Below are positions 7,489-16,272 of a stretch of DNA of 64,000 bases, one piece after another (within the stretch, counting starts at the first letter, position 1; the number at the start of each line of letters is the position of its first letter). Origin of the DNA: Halorubrum salinarum (lineage in GTDB: Archaea; Halobacteriota; Halobacteria; Halobacteriales; Haloferacaceae); the NCBI RefSeq assembly GCF_013267195.1, contig NZ_CP053941.1, positions 620,001 through 684,000 on the forward strand, written 5' to 3'. The notes under the pieces are model-generated. The model was not told the origin of the DNA and searched no databases. It saw only the letters and a list, made by a program, of their open reading frames with translations. Position numbers and translations under genes: made by a program.

Positions 7489-9648
7489 ATGAGCCACGAC
7501 GACTACCCCACCGACCGGCCCGCGGTGGTGACCTGTGGACTGCCGTACGCGAACGGCGACCTCCACATCGGCCACCTCCGCACCTACGTCGGCGGCGACG
7601 TGTACAGCCGCGCGCTCGACCGACTCGGCCAGGAGACCGCGTTCGTCTCCGGCTCGGACATGCACGGCACGCCCGTCGCGGTCAACGCCGAACAGGAGGG
7701 CGTCTCGCCCGAGGCGTTCGCGCTCGACTGGCACGAGCGCTACGCCGAGACGTTCCCGAAGTTCAACGTCGAGTTCGACAACTACGGCCACACCCACGAC
7801 GAGACGAACACGGCGCTGACCCAGGAGCTCGTCCGCGACCTCGACGAGGCGGGCCACCTCTACGAGAAGGAGATCATGGTCGCGTACGACCCCGTCGACG
7901 ACCAGTACCTCCCGGACCGCTACGTCGAGGGGACCTGCCCGTACTGCGGCGCCCACGCCCGCGGCGACGAGTGCGACGAGGGGTGCCAGCGCCACCTCGA
8001 ACCCGGCGAGGTCGAAGACCCCGAGTCGACAATCACCGGCAACCCCGCGGAGTACCGCGAGCGCACCCACCAGTTCTTCGCGGTCTCGGAGTTCGCCGAC
8101 TACCTCTCCGACTTCCTCGACCGCCTCGAAGGCACCTCGAACGCCCGGAACCAGCCCCGCGAGTGGATCGAGCAGGGGCTCCAGGACTGGTGTATCACCC
8201 GCGACATGGACTGGGGGATCGACCTGCCCGGCGAGAACCCGCAGGACCTCGTCTTGTACGTCTGGGTCGACGCCCCGATCGAGTACATCGCCTCGACGAA
8301 GCAGTACTCCGAGCGCGTCGGCGCCGACGCCTTCGACTGGGAGGCCGCCTGGAAGGAGGGAGCGAGCGACGAGCACCCGGAGGGCGGCGAGATCGTCCAC
8401 GTGATCGGCCGCGACATCATCCAGCACCACACGATCTTCTGGCCCGCAATGTTAGAGGCGACCGACCACGCCGAGCCGCGCGCGGTGATGGCGTCCGGCT
8501 TCGTCACCCTCGACGGCAAGGGGTTCTCCACGAGCCGCGACCGCGCCGTCTGGGCCGACGAGTACCTCGACGAGGGATTCCACCCCGACCCGCTGCGCTA
8601 CTACCTCGCGACCAACGGCGGGTTCCAGCAGGACGTGGACTTCTCGTGGGAGAAGTTCGCCGAGCGCGTCAACACCGAGCTGGTGGGGACGGTCGGCAAC
8701 TTCCTCTACCGCTCGCTCCTCTTCGCCCACCGCAACTACGAGGACGGCCCCGACGCCGACGCGCCGAGCGACGACGTGGCGGCGCGGATCGACGAGGCGG
8801 TCGACGAGTTCGCGGCCGCGGTCAACGACTACTCCGTCCGCGCGCTCGGCGACGCCGTCACCGACCTCGCGCGGTACGGCAACGAGTACATCCAGCGCAA
8901 CGAGCCCTGGAAGCTCGTCGACGAGGAGCCCGTGGAAGCGGAACAGGTCATCTACGACTGCGTCGCGCTCGCGAAGGCGATCGCCGTCCTCTTCGAGCCG
9001 CTGGCGCCCGAGAAGAGCGAGCGGCTCTGGGCCCAGCTCGGCGAGCCCGGCTCCGTCCACGAGGCGACCGTCGAGGCGGCTCGCGAGGGCCCCGCCGGAG
9101 ACCTGAGCGAGCCGACCGAGCTGTTCGAGCAGGTGGAAGACGAGCGCGTCGCGGACCTGAACGAGAAGCTCGAAGCGCGCGTCGCCGAAGCGGAAAGCGA
9201 CGACGCTGACGACGAGAGCGGCGCTGACGACGAGAGCGGCGCTGACGACGAGAGCGGCGCTGACGACGAGGGCGACGAACCTGACGCTACCGAGGACAAC
9301 GACATGAGCGACATCGAACCCATCAGCGACGACCGCATCGGCTTCGAACAGTTCCAGGAGCTGGACATCCGCGTCGGCCGCATCGAGGCGGCCGAGGGGA
9401 TCGAGGGCGCCGACGACCTCGTGGAGCTCACCGTCGACCTCGGCGCGGAGACCCGGACGATCGTCGCGGGGCTCAAGCAGCTCCACGAGGTCAACGAGCT
9501 GCCGGACACGAAGGTGATCGTGCTCGCGAACATGGAGAAGGCGGAGCTGTTCGGCGTCGAGTCCAACGGCATGGTGCTGGCGGCCGGCGAGGACGCCGAC
9601 CTCCTCACCACCTACGAGGACGCCGCGCCCGGCACGAAGGTGAAGTGA
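7489..9648 (+). CDS. metG: Methionyl-tRNA synthetase with C-terminal Trbp111-like tRNA-binding domain
   Basis: Charges tRNA-Met. The protein has 719 residues. The class I signature HIGH is at residues 26-29, and the KMSKS equivalent is FSTSR at about 346-350. A zinc knuckle starts at Cys150 (CPYC..CDEGC). The anticodon-binding helical part follows to about residue 560. A highly acidic linker (about 566-605) with near-perfect ESGADD repeats leads to an OB-fold domain at about 613-719 (FQELDIRVGRIEAAEG, SNGMVLAAG) of the EMAPII/Trbp111 type. In many organisms this domain is separate or absent. The ATG at 7489 fits the family start. Confidence 0.96.
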   Translation: MSHDDYPTDRPAVVTCGLPYANGDLHIGHLRTYVGGDVYSRALDRLGQETAFVSGSDMHGTPVAVNAEQEGVSPEAFALDWHERYAETFPKFNVEFDNYGHTHDETNTALTQELVRDLDEAGHLYEKEIMVAYDPVDDQYLPDRYVEGTCPYCGAHARGDECDEGCQRHLEPGEVEDPESTITGNPAEYRERTHQFFAVSEFADYLSDFLDRLEGTSNARNQPREWIEQGLQDWCITRDMDWGIDLPGENPQDLVLYVWVDAPIEYIASTKQYSERVGADAFDWEAAWKEGASDEHPEGGEIVHVIGRDIIQHHTIFWPAMLEATDHAEPRAVMASGFVTLDGKGFSTSRDRAVWADEYLDEGFHPDPLRYYLATNGGFQQDVDFSWEKFAERVNTELVGTVGNFLYRSLLFAHRNYEDGPDADAPSDDVAARIDEAVDEFAAAVNDYSVRALGDAVTDLARYGNEYIQRNEPWKLVDEEPVEAEQVIYDCVALAKAIAVLFEPLAPEKSERLWAQLGEPGSVHEATVEAAREGPAGDLSEPTELFEQVEDERVADLNEKLEARVAEAESDDADDESGADDESGADDESGADDEGDEPDATEDNDMSDIEPISDDRIGFEQFQELDIRVGRIEAAEGIEGADDLVELTVDLGAETRTIVAGLKQLHEVNELPDTKVIVLANMEKAELFGVESNGMVLAAGEDADLLTTYEDAAPGTKVK
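9205..9273 (+). repeat. 18-base tandem repeat inside metG linker
   Basis: The unit GCTGACGACGAGAGCGGC occurs three times perfectly (9205-9222, 9223-9240, 9241-9258), followed by a partial fourth. It encodes ADDESG in the acidic linker between the synthetase and its tRNA-binding domain. The perfect identity suggests recent slippage expansion. Confidence 0.95.
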
Positions 9649-9715
9649 GGCCGCGGCGCCCCGCGGACGGCGACGATTCTCGAAGTTTTATTTGACTGAC
9701 GTGCGACGGCGAGGT

Positions 9716-9922
9716 ATGGCCCTCCTCCGTCGGTTCGAAGCCATGTCGTTTTCCGCACAGCTGATCGCCGTCGCGGTCGTCTGCGACCCGATCGGGTTCG
9801 CCGCCGGCTACCTCCTCGCGCCCGAGTTCGGCGTCGAACCGATCCTCGGCGGCGTGTACGGACTCGTGGCCGCGAGCGTCCCGCTGTCGCTGCTCGTGCT
9901 CCGCGAGTCCATGTCTGGGTAA
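9716..9922 (+). CDS. Small two-helix membrane protein
   Basis: The protein has 68 residues and two hydrophobic helices: residues about 12-35 (AQLIAVAVVCDPIGFAAGYLL) and about 42-63 (ILGGVYGLVAASVPLSLLVL). A TATA-like TTTTATTT about 27 bases before the ATG at 9716 supports a leaderless message from this start rather than the upstream in-frame TTG. The function is unknown. It may be a small haloarchaeal membrane protein, and the composition is coding-like. Confidence 0.65.
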   Translation: MALLRRFEAMSFSAQLIAVAVVCDPIGFAAGYLLAPEFGVEPILGGVYGLVAASVPLSLLVLRESMSG

Positions 9923-9953
9923 GGCGGCGCACGGCCCGCGCGAGCGAGGCCCG

Positions 9954-10379
9954 TCAGGCGTCGAGCACCTCGATCAGGTTCCCCTCCGGGTCCCGGACGA
10001 ACAGGACGGTCGTCCCGCTCTCTGTCGTCCGCGGCGGGCTCAGCGTCTCCACGCCGTCGGCGAGCCCCGCGTGAAACGCCTCGACGTCGTCGACCGTGAG
10101 CCCGAGGTGAGTCGCGCCGGGGCGGTTCAGGTCGGGAGCGTCCCCGGGGGCCGCCTCGTCGGCCGGGTCGTATTCGACGAGTTCGACGATCGCGTCCCCG
10201 GCGTCGAGGTGCGCGAACGCGGCCGCGGCGCCCTCGACGGCGACCGCCTCGGCGAAGGCGTCGCCGCCGACGGCGAACTCGGCGACGACATCGAGGTCGA
10301 ACGTCTCGGCGTAGAACTCGACGGCGCGGTCGAGGTCGGCGACGGTGACGCCGACGTGGTGCGCGGTTGGGTCGGACAC
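9954..10379 (-). CDS. VOC superfamily (glyoxalase/bleomycin-resistance fold) protein
   Basis: The protein has 141 residues with two beta-alpha-beta-beta-beta units: HHVGVTVADLDRAVEFYAETF at the start and THLGLTVDDVEAFHAGL in the second half, ending FVRDPEGNLIEVLDA. Metal ligands of the fold appear as His in HHVGV and Glu in the terminal NLIEV strand. Such proteins isomerise or cleave small molecules, or serve as dioxygenases; the substrate is not visible. A 41-residue membrane peptide gene lies 39 bases upstream on the same strand and may be co-transcribed. Confidence 0.85.
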   Translation of the reverse strand: MSDPTAHHVGVTVADLDRAVEFYAETFDLDVVAEFAVGGDAFAEAVAVEGAAAAFAHLDAGDAIVELVEYDPADEAAPGDAPDLNRPGATHLGLTVDDVEAFHAGLADGVETLSPPRTTESGTTVLFVRDPEGNLIEVLDA

Positions 10380-10418
10380 GGCCGGTCGGACGGTCCCCGC
10401 CGGGGAAACCGTGTCGGG

Positions 10419-10544
10419 TCAGAGCCCGAACAGGCGGGCGGCGAGCCCGGCGAGCACGACCAGCGCGCCGAGGATGAACGTGCCCGGGACCGGGAGGAGG
10501 AACAGGGCGACGCCGATCAGGACCACGATCGTCGAGGTTCTCAT
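10419..10544 (-). CDS. 41-residue hydrophobic membrane peptide
   Basis: The reading frame starts at ATG 10544 and encodes MRTSTIVVLIGVALFLLPVP followed by GTFILGALVVLAGLAARLFGL. Two hydrophobic stretches are separated by a Pro-Gly turn (PVPGTF). This is a typical helical hairpin, and I recognise this layout as a recurrent small haloarchaeal membrane protein. It lies upstream of the VOC gene on the same strand. The function is unknown. The amphipathic composition and clean start and stop argue that it is real despite its length. Confidence 0.7.
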   Translation of the reverse strand: MRTSTIVVLIGVALFLLPVPGTFILGALVVLAGLAARLFGL

Positions 10545-10663
10545 GACGCGCTCGCTTCGGTCCGGCGCCGGATACGCTTTGGGTCGGAGCGACCGCCGCG
10601 GTCGGAGGTGGCTGCGGCCGCCCCGACCGAAACGACCATTCCGCGTCCGGCCGACCGTCGCGT

Positions 10664-11341
10664 ATGTACGTGGTCGTCAACGCGGCCCAGAGCGTCGACG
10701 GGAAGCTCGCCACCCGCCGCCGGGAGCAGCTCCGCATCTCCGGCCCCGAGGACTTCGACCGGGTCGACCGCGTCAGGGCGGCCGCGGACGCGGTGCTCGT
10801 CGGGGTCGGGACCGTCCTCGCGGACGACCCGCACCTCACGCTCGACGAGGAGGACCGCCGCGTCGAGCGCCTCCGGAACGGGCGGCCCGGCGACCCGGCC
10901 CGCGTCGTGATCGACTCGACCGGGCGGACGCCGACCGACGCACGGATCTTAGACGACGCAGCCGCGACGTACCTGCTCGTCTCGGCCGCGACCGACCGGG
11001 AGCGCCGCGAGGCGCTCGCCGACGCGGGCGCCGAGGTGATCGTGGCCGGCGAGGAGCGCGTCGACGTCGCCGAGGGGGTCGATCGGCTCGCCGAGCGGGG
11101 GATCGACCGCCTGATGGTGGAGGGCGGCGGCGAGGTGATCTTCTCGTGTTTCGAGGCCGGCGTCGTCGACGAGCTACACGTCTACGTCGGGTCGCTCGTA
11201 ATCGGCGGCCGCGACGCGCCCACCCTCGCGGACGGCGCGGGCTTCACCGAGGGGTTCCCCGACCTGACGCTGACGGGCACGGAGCGGTTCGACGACGGGA
11301 TCGTCCTCTCGTACGCGGTGGAGGAGGACGGCGAGTCGTAG
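10664..11341 (+). CDS. 2,5-diamino-6-ribosylamino-4(3H)-pyrimidinone 5'-phosphate reductase
   Basis: Second step of archaeal riboflavin synthesis: NAD(P)H-dependent reduction of the ribosyl side chain. The protein has 225 residues and matches the RibD C-terminal (DHFR-like) domain alone: VVNAAQSVDGKLATR at the start, DAVLVGVGTVLADDPHLT, PARVVIDSTGRTP, and VEGGGEVIFSCFEAGVVDEL. No deaminase domain is attached, as is normal in archaea. It stands alone with a short upstream gap. The call is firm at family level. Confidence 0.9.
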   Translation: MYVVVNAAQSVDGKLATRRREQLRISGPEDFDRVDRVRAAADAVLVGVGTVLADDPHLTLDEEDRRVERLRNGRPGDPARVVIDSTGRTPTDARILDDAAATYLLVSAATDRERREALADAGAEVIVAGEERVDVAEGVDRLAERGIDRLMVEGGGEVIFSCFEAGVVDELHVYVGSLVIGGRDAPTLADGAGFTEGFPDLTLTGTERFDDGIVLSYAVEEDGES

Positions 11342-11418
11342 GCGAGTCGTGTGAACGGTAACCACGGAAATCGCGGGGTACACGCTCCGTGGCACCGGTA
11401 CGCACGAAAATCACCGAA

Positions 11419-11571
11419 GTATTTATGTATCGCCCGGGGGTAGTTGCGGGTACCAGAACGCCTCTGGCGCTGGTGGAATCGCACGCTGAAATGAACGGGA
11501 GTTCTTGCAGACGGCCCGACGCACCACAGCGAGCGTCCGCTATCGCCGGAGCGGTGATGGAGAGATAACAA
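11419..11571 (+). promoter_or_regulatory. TATA-like element and long leader before coiled-coil gene
   Basis: GTATTTATGTAT at 11419-11430 is a good TATA box, but the only gene start downstream is 142 bases away. The leader therefore seems about 120 bases long, and GGAGAG just before the ATG could pair with 16S rRNA. Most neighbouring genes look leaderless. Confidence 0.5.
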
Positions 11572-12495
11572 ATGGTAACGAAAGAAGAAGTCATCGAGCA
11601 GTACGACGTGGAAGCGATGGACGAGGCGGACAACGTGGACCTTTCTGAGGACGACCTGGAGAACGGCTCCAAGGGTCAGCTCATCAAACGCGCCGGCCAG
11701 CTGCGAGACCGACGCAACGAGCTGAACCAGATGGCGTCCGAGCGCGCCTCCAAGCGCGACGACCTCAACGCGAAGACGCGCGAGAAGGTCGACGAGGCCC
11801 AGGAACACCGCGAGAAGCGCGACGAGCTCAACGAGCAGGTCCAGGAGCACAAGGACAAGCGCAACGAGCTCAACGCCGAGGCCAACGAGCTGTTCGACGA
11901 GGTCGAGGAGCTCAAACAGGACCTCGAACTCGGCTCCGGCAAGTCCATCGAGGAGCTCGAAGAGGAGATCGAGGACCTCGAGTTCCGCCAGCAGACTGAG
12001 GTGCTCGACGCGGAAGACGAGCGCGAGCTCATCGAGAAGATCGACGACAAACGCGAGAAGCTCGCCGAGAAGAAGGAGAAGGTCGACGACACGAGCGAGC
12101 TCGACGAGCTCGTCGAGGAGGCCGAGGAGGTCCGCTCCGAGGCGTCCCAGCACCACCAGAAGGTGACGGAGCTCGCCGACAAGGCCCAGGAGCACCACAA
12201 CCAGATGATCGAGGCCTACCGCGAGGCGGACGACATCCGCGACGAGGCCGACGAGATGCACGAGCTGTTCGTCGAGGCCCAGGAGGCGGCCGACCGCCAC
12301 CACGAGGACTTCGTCCGCGTCCAGAAGCGCCTGCGCGAGCTCGACAAGAAGGAGGAGGAAGAGCGGCAGGACGAGCGCGCCGAGAAGCGCGAAGAGGAGA
12401 AGGAAGAGGCCGAGGAGATCTATCAGAAGTTCAAGGAGGGCGAGACGCTCGACACCGAGGACCTGATGAAGCTCCAGAAGACCGGCCTCCTGTAA
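11572..12495 (+). CDS. COG1340-type archaeal coiled-coil protein
   Basis: The protein has 307 residues and is almost entirely coiled coil from about residue 30 to 290, with heptads rich in Glu, Lys, Arg, Leu and Ala (for example RDRRNELNQMASERASKRDD and KLAEKKEKVDD). It has no membrane segment and no ATPase motif. The family is conserved in euryarchaea and its function is not established; a structural or chromosome-associated role is sometimes guessed. It has an unusually long leader with an SD-like GGAGAG, unlike most genes here. The ending DTEDLMKLQKTGLL is characteristic of the family. Confidence 0.85.
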   Translation: MVTKEEVIEQYDVEAMDEADNVDLSEDDLENGSKGQLIKRAGQLRDRRNELNQMASERASKRDDLNAKTREKVDEAQEHREKRDELNEQVQEHKDKRNELNAEANELFDEVEELKQDLELGSGKSIEELEEEIEDLEFRQQTEVLDAEDERELIEKIDDKREKLAEKKEKVDDTSELDELVEEAEEVRSEASQHHQKVTELADKAQEHHNQMIEAYREADDIRDEADEMHELFVEAQEAADRHHEDFVRVQKRLRELDKKEEEERQDERAEKREEEKEEAEEIYQKFKEGETLDTEDLMKLQKTGLL

Positions 12496-12633
12496 GCCGG
12501 GCGAGACGCGGTCCGCGTTTTCTGCGGTTTTCCACGGTCGACAGCGTCGCGTCCGTCGAGCGCGGACGGCCGGTCCCCGGCGACCGACGGCGCCCACGAC
12601 AGCATATAAACGGGAGCGCCGCCAACCGTCGGT

Positions 12634-13569
12634 ATGGACGACGCGCCGGCGAACGGACGGAAGGGGTTGCTCGCGGCCGCCGCGGTCGGCGCGGCGACGA
12701 CGATCGCGGGCCGCGCGGTCCTCGCGCGGCTCACGGGCGGGCGATTCGGTGACGCGGACGAGTACAACGTCGCGAAGGTGACGGTCTCGGGACCGATCCG
12801 TCGGAACCAGGGGCGGCCGTCGCCGCTTTCCGGCCCCGGCGGGACGACCGCGGACGACGTGGTCGAGCAGATCGAGGCGGCCGACGAGGACGACGACGCC
12901 GAGGCGCTACTCGTCGAGCTCAACACGCCCGGCGGCGAGGTCGTGCCGAGCGACGACATCCGGCGGGCCGCCGCCGACTTCGACGGGCCGACGGTCGCGT
13001 ACGCGACCGACACCTGCGCCTCCGGCGGGTACTGGATCGCGAGCGGCTGCGACGAGCTGTGGGCGCGCGAGGCGAGCCTCGTCGGCTCCATCGGCGTCGT
13101 CGGCTCGCGGCCGAACGCGAAGGGGCTCGCCGACAAGCTCGGCATCTCCTACGAGCAGTTCACCGCCGGCGAGTACAAGGACGCCGGCGTCCCGCTGAAG
13201 GAGATCGAGGAGGACGAACGGGAGTACCTCCAGGGGATCATCGACGGCTACTACGAGCAGTTCGTCGAGACCGTGAGCGAGGGCCGCGACATGGACCCCG
13301 AAGCGATCCGGGAGACCGAGGCGCGGGTGTACCTCGGGGACGACGCCGCCGAGCTCGGCCTAGTCGACGAGCTGGGCACCGAGGACGACGTGGAAGACCG
13401 GCTCGCCGACCTGATCGGGGCCGAGCCCGAGGTCCGCGAGTTCACCCCGGAGCGCGGGCTCGCGGAGCGGCTCGGCATCGGCGCCGAGCGCGTCGCGTTC
13501 GCCGCCGGGAGCGGGGTCGCGGGCGTGTTCGCCGACGACGGCGGCGACATCGACGTGGAGTTCCGGTAG
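12634..13569 (+). CDS. sppA: Signal peptide peptidase SppA (S49 serine protease)
   Basis: Membrane-bound protease that degrades leftover signal peptides. The protein has 311 residues. A single hydrophobic segment near residues 10-27 could anchor it. The catalytic serine is S130 in TCASGGYWIASGCDEL, and the general base lysine is K182 in AGEYKDAGVPLKE. The segment VELNTPGGEVVPSDDI precedes them as in the family. This is the short, single-domain archaeal form. It ends 84 bases before the DUF373 gene on the same strand, which has its own T-rich promoter. Confidence 0.93.
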   Translation: MDDAPANGRKGLLAAAAVGAATTIAGRAVLARLTGGRFGDADEYNVAKVTVSGPIRRNQGRPSPLSGPGGTTADDVVEQIEAADEDDDAEALLVELNTPGGEVVPSDDIRRAAADFDGPTVAYATDTCASGGYWIASGCDELWAREASLVGSIGVVGSRPNAKGLADKLGISYEQFTAGEYKDAGVPLKEIEEDEREYLQGIIDGYYEQFVETVSEGRDMDPEAIRETEARVYLGDDAAELGLVDELGTEDDVEDRLADLIGAEPEVREFTPERGLAERLGIGAERVAFAAGSGVAGVFADDGGDIDVEFR

Positions 13570-13653
13570 CGGCGGGCGGACTGCCGCCGAGACGAAGGGG
13601 CGGCCGGCGACCGACGGGGAGGATTTTTGTCCGGCCGCGGTGTGAGACGACAC

Positions 13654-14790
13654 GTGACGACGCTGGTCATCTGCGTCGACCGCTCGGGGGCGATCGGTCG
13701 CGCCACCAACGTCCCGATGCCGGTCGCCGGCTGGGAGGCCGTCCGGTCGCTGGTCACGGACGCCGGGCTGGACGACCCCGAGGACGCCAGCGTGAACTGC
13801 CTGCTGGAGTCGCTGCGCGTCGCGCGCGACCTCAGAGACGAACGCGAGGAGTCGGTGGTGGCGGTCGTCTCCGCCGAGAGCGACACGGCGGTCGGTGCCG
13901 ACCGCTCCATCGCCTCCCAGCTCGACGACCTCGTGGAGCGGTACGACCCGCGGGCCGCCATCGTCGTCGTCGACTCCGCGGAGGACGAGCGCGTCCTCCC
14001 GGTCGTCGAGTCGCGGATCCCGGTCGACTCCGTCGACCGCGTCGTCGTCCGGCAGGCCCGCGACATCGAGTCCACCTACTACCTCCTCAAGCAGTTCCTC
14101 GCCGACGAGCAGCTACGGTCGACGGTCCTCGTGCCGTTCGGCGTCGCGCTGCTCTTGGTCCCCGCGCTGTTCTACTGGTTCTCCGCCGGCGAGGCGGTCG
14201 CCGGCGTCGCCGGGCTGCTCGGCGCCGCGCTGCTGTACAAGGGGCTCGCGGTCGACCGGCTCGTGGCCGGGCTGCCGGAGCGCGTCCGCGAGGCGCTGTA
14301 CGCCGGCCAGGTGTCCGTCGTGACGTACGTCGTCGCCGGCGGGCTCGCCCTCGTCGGCGGGTTCTTCGGCTTCCTCGCCGCCTCGAACCTGACCCCCGGA
14401 TCGGCGCGGCTCGTCGAGGTCGTGGAGTTCACCTACGCCGCGGTCCCGTGGTTCGCGGTCGCGGGCGTGACCGCGGCCGTGGGGCGGCTGCTCGACGAGC
14501 TGATCCGCGACGAGGGGATCCGGACCCCGTACCTCAACCTCCCGTTCGTCATCGCCGCGGTCGCCCTCGTCGTCCGCGGGTTCGCCGGCTACTTCCTCGC
14601 GCAGGAGGCGATCCACGAGCCGCTGTCGGCGTACGGGATGACGCTGACGCCGGTCCAACAGCTCGCGGCGTTCATCGTCGGGGGCATCGTGGTGTCGCTC
14701 GTCGGCGTCAAGGTCGCCAGCGACGTCGGCACCGAGACCCTCGAAGACGTCATCGACGCGGAGCGGGACGCCGACGGCCGGCGGGAGTGA
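13654..14790 (+). CDS. DUF373 family multi-pass membrane protein
   Basis: The protein has 378 residues. The cytoplasmic N-terminal 145 residues have an alternating beta/alpha pattern starting TTLVICVDRSGAIG, with NCLLESLRVARDLRD and VDSVDRVVVRQARDIESTY. About six membrane helices follow (residues 150-350) and a charged tail. This is the archaeal DUF373 family of unknown function. The GTG at 13654 is used because the family begins TTLV right after the start. An in-frame GTG at 13642 is the alternative. GATTTTTGTC about 30 bases upstream may be the promoter. Confidence 0.87.
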   Translation: MTTLVICVDRSGAIGRATNVPMPVAGWEAVRSLVTDAGLDDPEDASVNCLLESLRVARDLRDEREESVVAVVSAESDTAVGADRSIASQLDDLVERYDPRAAIVVVDSAEDERVLPVVESRIPVDSVDRVVVRQARDIESTYYLLKQFLADEQLRSTVLVPFGVALLLVPALFYWFSAGEAVAGVAGLLGAALLYKGLAVDRLVAGLPERVREALYAGQVSVVTYVVAGGLALVGGFFGFLAASNLTPGSARLVEVVEFTYAAVPWFAVAGVTAAVGRLLDELIRDEGIRTPYLNLPFVIAAVALVVRGFAGYFLAQEAIHEPLSAYGMTLTPVQQLAAFIVGGIVVSLVGVKVASDVGTETLEDVIDAERDADGRRE

Positions 14791-14860
14791 GAGGGGCGAG
14801 GCCGGCGGGAGCGACCCGACGACCGACCCGCTTTTGTCGGTCGCGGCCGCGTGAGCGGGC

Positions 14861-15685
14861 ATGGACGTGTACGGACTGATCGGGAACCCGGTCGGCCACT
14901 CGCTGTCGCCGCCGATGCACGAGGCGGGCTACGAGGCGCGCGGCCTCGACGCGCGCTACGTCACCTTCGAGCCGGACGCCGGCGCCGCGGCCGCGGCGAT
15001 AGCGGGCGCGGCCGACCTCGGCGTCGCGGGGCTCAACGTGACGGTCCCGTTCAAGCGGGACGTTCTCGACGCGGTCGACGCCGCCCCGCTCGCCGAGCGC
15101 ATCGGCGCGGTCAACACGGTCGACTACGGCCCGGTTCGGGCGGGCGAGGCCGAGCAACCGCGCGGCCACAACACCGACGCCGCCGGGGTGACGCGGGCGC
15201 TCGAACACCACGACGTGACGGTCGACGGCCGCGACGCGCTCGTCGTGGGCGCGGGCGGCGCGGGGCGGGCGGCCGCGTTCGCGCTGGCGGACGCCGGCGC
15301 GTCGGTCCACGTCGCGAACCGCACCGCGGAGCGCGCGGTCGAACTCGCCGAGGGGGTTCCGGGCGCGACCGGCGGCGGCCTCGACGACCTCGCTACCCGC
15401 GTCGCGGCCGCCGACCTGCTCGTCAACGCGACGAGCGTGGGGATGGAGGCGCCCGACGAGACCCCGGTGCCCGCCGAGCACCTCCACGGCGACCTCGCCG
15501 TCCTCGACGCGGTGTACGCGCCGATCGAGACCCGGCTGCTGCGGGAGGCCGCGGCCGCGGGCGCGACGACGGTCGACGGCGCGTGGATGCTGCTGTACCA
15601 GGGCGTCGAGGCGTTCGAGATCTGGACCGGCGAGGACGCCCCGGTCGACGCGATGAACGCGGCGCTGCGGGCGGAACTGGAGTGA
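14861..15685 (+). CDS. aroE: Shikimate dehydrogenase
   Basis: Reduces 3-dehydroshikimate with NADPH in the pathway to aromatic amino acids and chorismate. The protein has 274 residues. The substrate-binding start [20 protein letters not shown] is complete. The catalytic pair is K65 (NVTVPFKRD) and D106 (GHNTDAAG). The NADP-binding loop is [14 protein letters not shown] at about 128-141, and the end [18 protein letters not shown] is typical. The chorismate-using pab genes lie about 1.2 kb downstream, with two unrelated genes between. Confidence 0.96.
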   Translation: MDVYGLIGNPVGHSLSPPMHEAGYEARGLDARYVTFEPDAGAAAAAIAGAADLGVAGLNVTVPFKRDVLDAVDAAPLAERIGAVNTVDYGPVRAGEAEQPRGHNTDAAGVTRALEHHDVTVDGRDALVVGAGGAGRAAAFALADAGASVHVANRTAERAVELAEGVPGATGGGLDDLATRVAAADLLVNATSVGMEAPDETPVPAEHLHGDLAVLDAVYAPIETRLLREAAAAGATTVDGAWMLLYQGVEAFEIWTGEDAPVDAMNAALRAELE

Positions 15686-15709
15686 ACGGCCGGAGGACTC
15701 GGCGGCCGC

Positions 15710-16168
15710 TCAGAAGAGCGCCGGGCTCGCGAGCAGCCCGGCGGTGACGATCAGACCGAGGGAGACGGCGGACGCGCCGTAGAGGAACGGCTTGGCCTCG
15801 CGGGCGGGCTCGCGGAGCTTGTCGGCGTCGAGCCCGTCGGCCAGCTTCGAGCCGGCGACCTCGACGAGCCCGGTACCGACGAACCACAGCCCGAGCATCG
15901 TCAACACGAGGTGGCCGCGGGGCGTGCCCGTCAGCGCCTCGAACGTGTACAGCGTCCCGGCCATGTGGCCGCCGGAGAGGACGAACGCGACCGCGCTGAT
16001 CCGGGTGATCCAGCGCAGGCGACCGACGACCGAGCCGAGCGCGGTCGTCCCGATCTCGCCGCGGAGCGCAGGCGGGAGGACCGCGAGGGTGACGAACAGC
16101 ACGCTGCCGACCCAGAGGACGGCGAAGCCGACGTGGACCGACCACATGACCGGGTTGATGACGTTCAT
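15710..16168 (-). CDS. CopD-like four-helix membrane protein
   Basis: The protein has 152 residues and four hydrophobic helices (about 8-32, 50-75, 85-105, 130-152). Conserved-looking His and Met residues sit in or next to helices (SVHVGFAVLWVGS, LSGGHMAGTLY), as in CopD / DUF2269-type heme or copper membrane proteins. The ATG at 16168 is preferred because a TATA-like TTTATAAGT lies 22-30 bases upstream on its strand; the frame extends a little further without homology. The gene is divergent from the HhH gene at 16273. The metal or heme role is a family-based guess. Confidence 0.7.
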   Translation of the reverse strand: MNVINPVMWSVHVGFAVLWVGSVLFVTLAVLPPALRGEIGTTALGSVVGRLRWITRISAVAFVLSGGHMAGTLYTFEALTGTPRGHLVLTMLGLWFVGTGLVEVAGSKLADGLDADKLREPAREAKPFLYGASAVSLGLIVTAGLLASPALF

Positions 16169-16272
16169 ACGACCGCGACGGCCCGGCGTCACTTATAAAC
16201 AGGCGTGACGGAGCCGGCGGTCGATTGCGGCGGAGAGGGTTTTTAAATATCTCGCACGTGTAGCCGCCGGCA

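Noticed and set aside
7480-9650. Separate gene for the Trbp111-like domain of metG
   Set aside because: The frame is continuous through the acidic linker. The internal ATG at about 9304 has no promoter, so one fused protein is the simpler reading.
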